DNA from: Bradyrhizobium sp. CER78 | GTDB taxonomy: Bacteria; Pseudomonadota; Alphaproteobacteria; Rhizobiales; Xanthobacteraceae | DNA length: 64,000 nt | Reading direction: 5' to 3' | Assembly (NCBI RefSeq): GCF_029846235.1 | Contig: NZ_JARVWP010000017.1 | Coordinates: 62,001 to 126,000 of the forward strand | Part shown: piece after piece, positions 32,463-40,069 of the stretch | Layout of the letters: every line of letters begins with the position of its first letter | How positions within the stretch are numbered: position 1 is the first letter of the stretch | The notes under the pieces: generated by a model | The model's database searches: none | Told to the model about the DNA's origin: nothing | The model's input: the letters and a program-made list of their open reading frames with translations, nothing else | Program-made: the position numbers and the translations under genes

Positions 32463-33716
32463 ATGTTCCCAACTACCCTGGAAGCCATTCGGTCGACCAC
32501 CTCGAAGCGAACCGCTTACATCAGCGGTATCCTCGCGCTTCTGGCCGTCGCCATCGTCTTCAAGGCCGTGTGGCTGGCTCGATTGGGGCTTGGGCACGGC
32601 CGCGACCTTGTCGACTTTAACGCCTTCTACATCACCGCAAAACTGGTGTGGCTGGGCACGGTGGATCAGGCCTATCAATTCGCCAAGCTCATCGTCATCC
32701 AGAGAGAGGTGTCGGGCGGGCGCGATGGCTTCATGCCATGGACCTATCCGCCGCAATTCAGCCTGCTGCTGGCGCCGTTCGCGCTGATCCCGGTCGGGAT
32801 TGCCTATCTGCTGTTCGTGGCCTCGACGCTGACGCTGTACCTCGCCGTGCTGCGCCGTCTCGCAGGCGATAACTTCGTGCTGGTGCTCATCGTCTTCTTT
32901 CCGACGATCGGGATCACGCTGGCCTGCGGACAGAACAGCCTGCTGACGGCCGCGCTGATCGGAATGGTCTGCCTGTTCTTCCAGGAGCGGCCAATCCTTG
33001 CGGGGACCGCTCTCGGCCTCATGATCATCAAGCCGCATCTCGCCATCGCGTTCGCGGTCTACGCCGTGCTGCGGCGGTCCTGGATCGTGGTGATGACGGC
33101 CGCCGCCGTCGTCTTGATCAGCTCGGCGATATGCACGGCGGTCTTCGGCGTCGAGATCTGGAGCGCATTCCTGCAGAGCGTGCGCGATTCGTCGGTGTTC
33201 CTGGAGCACGGCAATTACCCGATGCATCGCATGATCTCGATCTATGCCGCGTTGCGAACCGCGGGGTTATCCGCGTCGGCTGCGTTCGTCGCCCAGGGCG
33301 TCGCCGCAGTGCTGGCGCTTGCCGTGGTCCTCATTGCAGCTTACCGGCCGATGCCGGCGCGCGAGCGGTTCGGCCTCGTTGCGATCGTGTCGGTCTGCAT
33401 CAGCCCTTACGCCTACGATTACGACTTCCTGATCTTCAGCGTCGGCCTCGCGCTGCTGTTGCCGGCGCTGCTGGCGAGCGCGCGCGAATGGGAACGAGGG
33501 ATCATCTACGCCCTGCCGATTCCGATCGGCGCGTTCGGCTACCTGCAAGCGATGCAGATGGCGTCTTCCTACAACGGCGAACAGGCGCTCAGCACGTTCT
33601 CGATCGGCGGTTTTGCAATCATTCCGCTGATCGCACTCATTGTCGGCATTGTGCTGCTGCGCAGTTCAGGGACGGAAGCAGTCAGCGAACCGACCGTCAG
33701 ATGCGCATCCGCTTGA
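32463..33716 (+). CDS. GT87-family (DUF2029) polyprenol-phosphate-dependent membrane glycosyltransferase
   Basis: This 417-residue protein has about nine to eleven hydrophobic helices. The first periplasmic loop holds LVDFNAFYITAKL, with the Asp expected for GT-C catalysis; WTYPPQFSLLLAPF and ACGQNSLLTAAL match DUF2029 proteins. Characterised members are mycobacterial PimE (mannosyl) and AftC (arabinofuranosyl), which use polyprenyl-phosphate sugars outside the membrane. The neighbouring convergent operon makes a polyprenyl-phospho-arabinose donor, so an arabinosyltransferase is plausible. The 3' end overlaps the opposing dprE2 by 20 bases (33697-33716). Confidence 0.82.
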   Translation: MFPTTLEAIRSTTSKRTAYISGILALLAVAIVFKAVWLARLGLGHGRDLVDFNAFYITAKLVWLGTVDQAYQFAKLIVIQREVSGGRDGFMPWTYPPQFSLLLAPFALIPVGIAYLLFVASTLTLYLAVLRRLAGDNFVLVLIVFFPTIGITLACGQNSLLTAALIGMVCLFFQERPILAGTALGLMIIKPHLAIAFAVYAVLRRSWIVVMTAAAVVLISSAICTAVFGVEIWSAFLQSVRDSSVFLEHGNYPMHRMISIYAALRTAGLSASAAFVAQGVAAVLALAVVLIAAYRPMPARERFGLVAIVSVCISPYAYDYDFLIFSVGLALLLPALLASAREWERGIIYALPIPIGAFGYLQAMQMASSYNGEQALSTFSIGGFAIIPLIALIVGIVLLRSSGTEAVSEPTVRCASA

Positions 33717-34443
33717 AGATCGCCTCCGGCAGCGCGCAAATGATCGTCATCACCAGCCGGAACCGCCGGGCCACATAGATCACGTCGCGCGGCCTCGTCA
33801 CATCGGCGAGGTAGATATCGTCGGCGACGCGGTCCGGATCGACGGTCAGGGGCGCCGGCAGCTTCATATGCGCGGTCATCCTGGTGCGCACGAAGCCGGG
33901 CTTGACGGTGACGACGCGGACCTTGCCCGCAAGCGCCAGACGGTTGCGCAGCCCGGACAGGAATTGCGAGAAGCCGGCCTTGGCCGCGCCGTAATAGTAG
34001 TTCGACGCCCGCCCGCGATCGCCGGCGACCGAACTGACCCCGACAATGGTTCCCGAACCGCGCGCCTCGAAGCGTTGGGCGAACTGCTCGAGCAACAGGC
34101 TGGGCGCTTCGAAATTGGTGCGCATGATCGTCGTCGCAAGCTCGGGATCGGTCTGCGCGCGCAACTGGTCACCGAGTTCTCCGACGACGCACACCACAGT
34201 GTCGGGTAGCACGGACAGGCCGGCGACGAAGCCGGCCAACTGCGCGGTCTGCAGCACGTCGAGCGCTTGAACCGTCGTTTCGACGCCACTTCGCGTCCTG
34301 ATATCATCCGCGTTGCGCTGCGCGGCCTCGATATCGCGGGCAGCGAGCGTCACGCGCCAACCCTCCCTCGCATAGCGCAGCGCGGTCGCGTGCCCGATAT
34401 CCGAGCTGCCGCCGATCACCAGAATTGATTTTGTGCCGGTCAT
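33697..34443 (-). CDS. dprE2: DprE2-like reductase (decaprenyl-phosphoryl-2-keto-ribose reductase), SDR family
   Basis: This 248-residue SDR starts MTGTKSILVIGGSSDIGHA, with GGSSDIG as the cofactor motif. It has NFEAP and GVSSVAGDRG (Ser) and the catalytic Tyr/Lys in NYYYGAAKAGFSQFLSGL, the pattern of DprE2. It should reduce the 2'-keto intermediate made by DprE1 to polyprenyl-phosphoryl-arabinofuranose using NADH. The ATG at 34443 overlaps the stop of dprE1 (TGATG). It is the last gene of the minus-strand operon and converges on the GT87 gene with a 20-base overlap. Confidence 0.85.
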   Translation of the reverse strand: MTGTKSILVIGGSSDIGHATALRYAREGWRVTLAARDIEAAQRNADDIRTRSGVETTVQALDVLQTAQLAGFVAGLSVLPDTVVCVVGELGDQLRAQTDPELATTIMRTNFEAPSLLLEQFAQRFEARGSGTIVGVSSVAGDRGRASNYYYGAAKAGFSQFLSGLRNRLALAGKVRVVTVKPGFVRTRMTAHMKLPAPLTVDPDRVADDIYLADVTRPRDVIYVARRFRLVMTIICALPEAIFKRMRI

Positions 34444-35828
34444 CAAATTCCAAGCCGTGCTGAAAGATGGGAGACAAGGCGCGTGGTTGCCCCGGTCTGC
34501 TGGCGGATGTCCCGCAAGGCCGCAAGGCCGGGATATCCGGATTCGAATGTCGCGCGGGACTGCCGCGCATCCTTGGCAAGGTAGAGCCGGCCGCCGGCAT
34601 CAACCACCAATGCATCAAGCTCATCAAGAAACGCGAACAGTGTGTCGCTGACCGGAAGGTCCATCGTTAGGGTGTAGCCGCGCAGCGGAAACGACATCGG
34701 CCCGCCACCATCGCCGAGCTGCTTGAGCACGGCAAGAAACGACGCATCGCCGCGCCGCGATACCCGGTCCAGGATGTCAGCGAGCACGCGGCGCGCGTGC
34801 GCCTGCGGGATCACACATTGATACTGCACGAAGCCGCGCCGGCCGTAGATCCTGTTCCAGTCGGCGATCGCATCGAGCGGGAAGAAGTAGGGATCCCAAT
34901 GGACGAGCCGTTGTTCACCCTGCTGCGCAGCGCCGCGGCGGAAGTACAGCTCGTTGAACGCCCGCATCGAGGCGCGGTTGAGCAGCCAACCGGGAAACAG
35001 CTCCGGCACCGATAGCCGCGACATGCGAGGGCTGGGGAACGGCGCGAGCTCGGGCCCCAGCAATTCCTGGTCACGGCGCGTGGCGTGCTCGGCCAGATAG
35101 ACCAGCGACCGCCCGAGCGCCGCGCCGCGCGCAAGGCAGTCGATCCAGGCCACCGAATAGGTGGCCGACGCGCTGCTTTCCAGTTGATCGATCGCCGCCT
35201 CTAGATTGCCGGCAACGCGGGTGTCCTGCCGCAGCCAGGCCGTCTCGATCGGCAGCAGCCGCAGCGTCGCATCAAGGATCATGCCGGTCAGGCCCATGCC
35301 TCCGAGCGTCGCCATAAACAGTGCAGCGTTCTCCGCGCGCGAGCACGACAAGATCTCGCCGCCCGGCAGCGCGAGGCGGAATGACTCGACGATCGTGCCG
35401 AAGCCGCCGTCGCGATGGTGGTTCTTGCCGTGCAAGTCGGCCGCGATCGCACCGCCGACGGTCACGAATTTCGTGCCTGGCACGACCTTCAGGAAAAAGC
35501 CACGCGGCTCGAACGCGGCAAGGATGTCGGCGATGGTCACGCCGGCTTCGACCGTCAATTCGGCGCTTGCGGCATCGAAGCTCCGCATCCGGTTCAGGCC
35601 GCGCGTCGAAATCGTGGTGTGCGTGCCGATCGCCGCATCGCCATAGGCGCGGCCCGCCCCGCGGGCGACGACGCCGGAGCGCCCGAGCAGATGGTCCCGT
35701 GCGCCCGCGGGCGTTCGCGGCGCCAGCAATTCGGTCGACACCTTCGGGTAATTGCCCCAGCCGGAGAGACCAATCCGGTCCGGATTGGAGCTCGCCGTCG
35801 CGCGTCCTGGCAATGCAGCCGCCGGCAT
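34443..35828 (-). CDS. dprE1: DprE1-like FAD oxidase (decaprenyl-phosphoryl-ribose 2'-epimerase subunit)
   Basis: This 461-residue vanillyl-alcohol-oxidase-type flavoprotein is the same length as Mycobacterium tuberculosis DprE1. Marks are LSGWGNYPKVSTELLAPRT, GVVARGAGRAYGDAAI (FAD), VPGTKFVTVGGAIAADLHGK with NHHRDGGFG, and the C-terminal GGRLYLAKDAR, whose Lys (K419) matches the essential K418. At the position of the drug-targeted C387 it has Thr388 (GYTLTMDLP). It oxidises the 2'-OH of polyprenyl-phospho-ribose. It begins 2 bases after the UbiA-family gene; a much longer frame to 36392 is rejected as overlap. Confidence 0.88.
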   Translation of the reverse strand: MPAAALPGRATASSNPDRIGLSGWGNYPKVSTELLAPRTPAGARDHLLGRSGVVARGAGRAYGDAAIGTHTTISTRGLNRMRSFDAASAELTVEAGVTIADILAAFEPRGFFLKVVPGTKFVTVGGAIAADLHGKNHHRDGGFGTIVESFRLALPGGEILSCSRAENAALFMATLGGMGLTGMILDATLRLLPIETAWLRQDTRVAGNLEAAIDQLESSASATYSVAWIDCLARGAALGRSLVYLAEHATRRDQELLGPELAPFPSPRMSRLSVPELFPGWLLNRASMRAFNELYFRRGAAQQGEQRLVHWDPYFFPLDAIADWNRIYGRRGFVQYQCVIPQAHARRVLADILDRVSRRGDASFLAVLKQLGDGGGPMSFPLRGYTLTMDLPVSDTLFAFLDELDALVVDAGGRLYLAKDARQSRATFESGYPGLAALRDIRQQTGATTRLVSHLSARLGI

Positions 35829-35830
35829 CG

Positions 35831-37249
35831 CTAGATGGCGGCGAGCATGATGACGCCGATCGCGCCAAGCGCGATCCAGCTGGCGCGATCCCGGAGCGCG
35901 AACATCACCGGATCGTCGTCGATCAATCCGCGCTGCGCGAACAGCATCACGCGGCCGATCCAGTACATCAGGATCGGGCAGCCGGCCCAGAGCAGTTGCG
36001 GATGGCTGTAGAGCGCGCGAACCGTATCGGACGAGATGTAGAGCGTGAAGATCACGACGGCGTTGAAGCCCGACGCCGCGGCGAGGATCGCAATCATCGA
36101 CTTGTCGTCGACCCGGTAGCCGCGCGCCGCCAGCACGGCGCCCTCCGGCTGGCTGGCGAGCTCGATGTGGCGCTTCACCAGCGCCAGCGACATGAAGATG
36201 AACAGCGAGAACGCGAGCAGCCATTCCGACATGGGCACATTGATCGCGACCGCGCCGCCGATCACGCGGACGGTGTAAAGCGTCGCCAGCACAACGACGT
36301 CGACGATCGCCATGCGCTTGAGCCACAGCGAGTAGGACGTGGTCAGCGCAAAATAACCAAGCAGGACACCGCCGAACGCAGCCGATATGCACAAAGCGAT
36401 CGCGAATGCGGCTGTTAGCGCCAGGACCATCGCGCCGGCAGCCTGCGACGCCGAGATCGCACCGCTTGCGATCGGACGGTTGCGCTTGGCCGGATGCGCG
36501 CGGTCGGCCCTGATATCGAGAATGTCGTTCAGGATGTAGGCGCCCGACGCACAGAGCGAGAATGCGATCGCCGCAAGCAGCGACGTCGCCGCCGATCCCA
36601 GCGTAAATTTATGCGCGGTCAGCAGCGGCACCAGAACGAGGGCGTTCTTCGCGTATTGATGCACCCGGAGCAGCTTCAGCCAGCTGTGCACACCGGCCGG
36701 CGCGGACGCAGCCGGTTCGGATCGACCGGGACGCGTCACGCGCGATGCGAAGTCCGGCAATGCGACCGTTGCGCTGCCGATATAGTCAAAGCCTTGGCGC
36801 AGCACGGGTGGCGGCTCTTCGTTCCGCGCCGCCGGCGACCGACCAGCCGGTGCGGCAGCCCAGGCGGTGAAGACACCGAGATGCTGGGCAACAGCGCTGA
36901 CGAACGGCTCGGAATAGTTTTCCGAACAGAGATAGATCGGGCGGCCTTCGCCCAGCACCCGCAAGAGGAAGGTCACCGCGTCACGGTCGAACTGAGCGCG
37001 GGATGGATCGAAACCCGACGTATCGGCAACATGCGTCGATCGCGCTTCCGGTCCGAACGCATTGGCAATCGCCGTGGTGAGCGCGAGAACGCGACGGCTC
37101 AATTCGGAAGCGATCCCTGCCGGGACGGCGCTTCCCTGCACCATCACCTCGTCGACATCGACAACGAGCGGCCGGCCGCCTGAACGCAGCGGATCGCGAA
37201 GGGCGTCGCTGCCGCCCTCTTCAACCCGTTCTGGAACGCTAGCTCGCAT
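35831..37249 (-). CDS. UbiA-family polyprenyl-phosphate phosphoribosyltransferase with degenerate HAD-like N-terminus
   Basis: This 472-residue protein has two parts. Residues ~190-472 are a UbiA prenyltransferase domain with the Mg-binding motif NDILDIRADRAHPAKRNRP (241-259), close to that of DPPR synthase Rv3806c, and a second acidic motif near GYRVDDKSMI. The first ~175 residues resemble a HAD phosphatase (LVVDVDEVMV, IYLCSENYSEPFVSAVAQHLG), but the DxDGT motif is altered and the middle is short. It should join polyprenyl phosphate and PRPP. Start at 37249 is an ATG; upstream Met codons enter a non-conserved leader. With dprE1 and dprE2 it forms the arabinofuranose-donor operon. Azorhizobium NoeC is a related rhizobial protein. 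Confidence 0.85.
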   Translation of the reverse strand: MRASVPERVEEGGSDALRDPLRSGGRPLVVDVDEVMVQGSAVPAGIASELSRRVLALTTAIANAFGPEARSTHVADTSGFDPSRAQFDRDAVTFLLRVLGEGRPIYLCSENYSEPFVSAVAQHLGVFTAWAAAPAGRSPAARNEEPPPVLRQGFDYIGSATVALPDFASRVTRPGRSEPAASAPAGVHSWLKLLRVHQYAKNALVLVPLLTAHKFTLGSAATSLLAAIAFSLCASGAYILNDILDIRADRAHPAKRNRPIASGAISASQAAGAMVLALTAAFAIALCISAAFGGVLLGYFALTTSYSLWLKRMAIVDVVVLATLYTVRVIGGAVAINVPMSEWLLAFSLFIFMSLALVKRHIELASQPEGAVLAARGYRVDDKSMIAILAAASGFNAVVIFTLYISSDTVRALYSHPQLLWAGCPILMYWIGRVMLFAQRGLIDDDPVMFALRDRASWIALGAIGVIMLAAI

Positions 37250-37430
37250 GCGCGCGGACTTCCGGTGGCCCCCTCCCCATTGTCCGGAGCGTTCCCTAAT
37301 TTGGGGTGAATTTGGGGGCAGATGCCCGCCGCACCGACGCCGGAAGGCGGCGCGCAAAGGCCGTTTGCGGCTTCGATCAGGGGAGGAGGCGGTCGCCGGC
37401 GGCGTGCGCTGCGCGCAACCAGGCGGAAAA

Positions 37431-37507
37431 TGGCGATCCCGGGAAGACTCGAACTTCCGACCTACGGTTTAGGAAACCGTCGCTCTATCCGGCTGAGCTA
37501 CGGGACC
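37431..37507 (-). tRNA. tRNA-Arg (anticodon CCT)
   Basis: The reverse strand folds as a 77-nt cloverleaf: acceptor GGTCCCG pairs with CGGGATC (one G-T), D-stem GCTC/GAGC, anticodon stem ACGGT/ACCGT around loop TTCCTAA, and T-stem GGAAG/CTTCC with TTCGAGT loop. The discriminator is G and CCA is encoded. The CCT anticodon (37471-37473) reads AGG for arginine. No integrase or attachment repeat is seen beside it. Confidence 0.96.
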
Positions 37508-37624
37508 GCACCGCCCGCGGCTCAAGCGTGCGGGCGCAGCCCTCCCATAGCAGAGGCGCCGAATGATCGCCAGCCCGCGCCCCGACGGGCGCGCGAAGTT
37601 GTGCCTGGTTCGCGGCGTCGCGCG

Positions 37625-39130
37625 TTATGCGACCTGCCGCGCCGGATTCGCGGCGGCATCCGCGGCGCCAGCCCGGCGCGCCGGCAGAAACTCGATCGCC
37701 TCATCCTTCAGCGAGCCGAAGCGCAGCGTCATGATATCGAGCGCATAGTTCTGGTACAGCCGCCACGGCCGGCGCGAGCCCTGCTTGGGGAACCTGGCAG
37801 CCGCGCGCTGGATATAGCCCGAGGAAAAATCCACCCAGGGCAGTTCGGTCACGGTTGGGTCGTTCCGCCGCGGCGTCACCTGCGCGTAGCCGTTCGCCTT
37901 CATGTGGTTGAGCATGCGGCAGACATATTCGCAGGTCAGGTCGCATTTCAGCGTCCAGGATGCGTTGGTGTAGCCGAAGGCCGCAGCGAGGTTCGGCACG
38001 CCCGAATACATCAGCCCCTTGTAGTTCATGGTCTTCGACAGATCGACCGGCGCACCGTCGACCTTGATCTCGAGCCCGCCGAGCACCTGCAGATCGAGGC
38101 CGGTCGCGGTCACCACGACATCGGCGTCGAGCACATTGCCGCTCTTGAGCTTGATACCGCCGGGCGTGAAGGTCTCGATCTGGTCGGTGACGACGGACGA
38201 CTCGCCGCTGCGCAGCGATTGGAATAGATCGCCGTTTGGCACCAGGCAGAGCCTTTGGTCCCACGGATTGTAGCTCGGGGTAAAATGGGTGGCGACGTCG
38301 TAATCGGGGCCGAGCGCGTGGCGCACACCGCCGAGGATCAGCTTCTTCACGCGCTCCGGATCGCGCTTGCACAGCCGGTAGAAATACATCCCGAACAGCA
38401 CGTTCTTCCAGCGCGTGAGGCCGTAGGCGAGCTTCGCCGGCAGCCGCGCCCGCAGCCAGTTGGCGACCTTGTCCTCGTCCGGCCGCGCCACGACATAGGT
38501 CGGCGAACGCTGCAGCATCGTGACATGGGCGGCGGTCTTGGCCATTTCCGGTACCAGGGTCACCGCGGTCGCGCCGCTGCCGATCACCACCACCTTCTTG
38601 CCGGCATAGTCGATGTCGTCGGTCCATTTCTGCGGATGGACGACGCGGCCGGCGAAATCGGCGATGCCGGGGAAGTCCGGCGTGTAGCCGTGCTCATATT
38701 TGTAGTAGCCGCTGCACATGAACAGGAAGTTGCAGGTGAGGCGCTCGATCGTCTGCTCCGGCCCGCGCTCGACTTCGACCGTCCATTGCGAATCGGCCGA
38801 CGACCAGTCGGCGCGCACGACGCGGTGGTTGAAGCGGATCTTCTTGTCGATGCCATAGGTGCGCGCGGTCTCGCGCACATAGTTCAGGATCGACGGCCCG
38901 TTGGCGATCGCCTTCGGCGCAGTCCACGGCCGGAACGAATAGCCGAGCGTGTACATGTCGGAGTCGGAGCGGATGCCGGGATAGCGGAACAGGTCCCAGG
39001 TCCCGCCAATGCAATCGCGGCCTTCGAGAATGGCGTAGCTGCGGTCCGGGCAGTTGGTCTGCAGATGGTAGCCGGCGCCGATGCCTGACAAGCCGGCACC
39101 CACGATCAACACGTCGAAATGAGTGGACAC
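37625..39130 (-). CDS. Flavin-containing monooxygenase, Baeyer-Villiger type
   Basis: This 501-residue enzyme has an N-terminal FAD motif (VGAGLSGIGAGYHL), an NADPH motif (VIGSGATAVTLVP) and between them the fingerprint FAGRVVHPQKWTDD, which fits FxGxxxHxxxW of Baeyer-Villiger monooxygenases. It inserts oxygen next to a ketone, or oxygenates N/S atoms, using NADPH and O2. The GTG at 39130 follows a strong GGGAGGGT site and gives the expected start STHFDVLIVGAG; a TTG at 39160 is rejected. It is divergent from a TetR gene across palindromes that probably control both. Substrate unknown. Confidence 0.9.
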   Translation of the reverse strand: MSTHFDVLIVGAGLSGIGAGYHLQTNCPDRSYAILEGRDCIGGTWDLFRYPGIRSDSDMYTLGYSFRPWTAPKAIANGPSILNYVRETARTYGIDKKIRFNHRVVRADWSSADSQWTVEVERGPEQTIERLTCNFLFMCSGYYKYEHGYTPDFPGIADFAGRVVHPQKWTDDIDYAGKKVVVIGSGATAVTLVPEMAKTAAHVTMLQRSPTYVVARPDEDKVANWLRARLPAKLAYGLTRWKNVLFGMYFYRLCKRDPERVKKLILGGVRHALGPDYDVATHFTPSYNPWDQRLCLVPNGDLFQSLRSGESSVVTDQIETFTPGGIKLKSGNVLDADVVVTATGLDLQVLGGLEIKVDGAPVDLSKTMNYKGLMYSGVPNLAAAFGYTNASWTLKCDLTCEYVCRMLNHMKANGYAQVTPRRNDPTVTELPWVDFSSGYIQRAAARFPKQGSRRPWRLYQNYALDIMTLRFGSLKDEAIEFLPARRAGAADAAANPARQVA

Positions 39131-39154
39131 GCCCTGACCCTCCCGCAGCAGAAT

Positions 39155-39192
39155 TGACAATCATTATTGTCAGATAACTTGACATCTGACAA
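39155..39192. promoter_or_regulatory. Two overlapping palindromes between the monooxygenase and tetR genes
   Basis: TGACAAT-CATT-ATTGTCA (39155-39172) is a perfect 7-bp-arm inverted repeat. TTGTCAGAT-N8-ATCTGACAA (39167-39192) is a perfect 9-bp-arm inverted repeat sharing its left arm with the first. This is the usual place and form of a TetR operator. TTGACA hexamers at 39154 and 39179 could be -35 elements. Confidence 0.75.
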
Positions 39193-39854
39193 TGGCTCAT
39201 GTCAATACACTTTTCATGGCAAGCAGCCGGAAAGCCCGCCTCTATGGCGGTATGGACGCCGAGGAGCGCCGCACCGAGCGGCGGCTGAAGCTGATCGACG
39301 CCGCGATCGAGGTCTATGGCGAGGTCGGCTATCGCAGCGCGACGGTGAAGGCGATCTGCGAGGCAGCTGAGCTCACCGAGCGCTATTTCTACGAGTCCTT
39401 CGCCAACAGCGAAGCGCTGCTGATCGCTGCCTACAATCATGTCGTCGGCCATCTGCATGAGGAGATGACGGCTGCCGCCGCGGCCGCCGGCGACGACGCC
39501 GAAGCAAGACTGCACGCCGCGCTGACGCTGTACTTTACCCGGCTGAAGGAGCATCCGAAGCCCGCACGGGTCTTCCTGCTGGAAATCTCCGGCATCAGCC
39601 CGGCGGTCGATGCCGTCAAGCTCGACGCCGGGCGTGTCTTCAGCGACATCCTGGTGCCGCCGGTGCTCGATGCAAAACACGGTGACAGGGGCGCGGCTGC
39701 GACGCTGCTCTCGACCGGCATGGTCGGCGCGGTCATCTCGATCGCGCTGCGCTGGGTCTCGAAGCAATATCCGCAGCCGGTCGAGGATGTCGTCGCGATC
39801 GCCGCCAGCTTCTGCCGGGTGGCGCTGGCTGCGGCCGATCGCCGGCAGGATTGA
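39192..39854 (+). CDS. TetR-family transcriptional regulator
   Basis: The protein has up to 220 residues with the TetR helix-turn-helix: RRLKLIDAAIEVYGEVGYRSATVKAICEAAELTERYFYESF (about residues 28-68), followed by an all-helical ligand domain. It likely represses the divergent Baeyer-Villiger monooxygenase and itself. The start is uncertain: ATG at 39192 overlaps the last base of the palindromic operator and has no ribosome site. ATG 39216 or 39252 would also give a complete DNA-binding domain, and a leaderless mRNA beginning near 39216 is possible. Confidence 0.88.
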   Translation: MAHVNTLFMASSRKARLYGGMDAEERRTERRLKLIDAAIEVYGEVGYRSATVKAICEAAELTERYFYESFANSEALLIAAYNHVVGHLHEEMTAAAAAAGDDAEARLHAALTLYFTRLKEHPKPARVFLLEISGISPAVDAVKLDAGRVFSDILVPPVLDAKHGDRGAAATLLSTGMVGAVISIALRWVSKQYPQPVEDVVAIAASFCRVALAAADRRQD

Positions 39855-40069
39855 CGCTTTTTGCGGCAGCCGGATCATGCCGGCCTGCCGGACCCGCCGA
39901 TTTTCGATCGTGTTTCACCAAGGTTTGTCGGCCCGACTCCTCCATGTGTGATCGATTTCACTTGCATGTCGGACGGCCGGGTTTTCTTATGCCCGGTACC
40001 GGGCGGAAGTAGGCGCGACCTGTTTCGCTCTACGAAACAACAAACTCTGCATAGGGCGGAGCTGAACCT

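Noticed and set aside
35829..36392. Extended frame upstream of dprE1.
   Set aside because: It overlaps the UbiA-family gene on the same strand in another frame, and the DprE1 start at 35828 gives the family length exactly.
37431..37507. Possible genomic island attached to the tRNA-Arg gene.
   Set aside because: No integrase, transposase or direct repeat of the tRNA 3' end is visible nearby.
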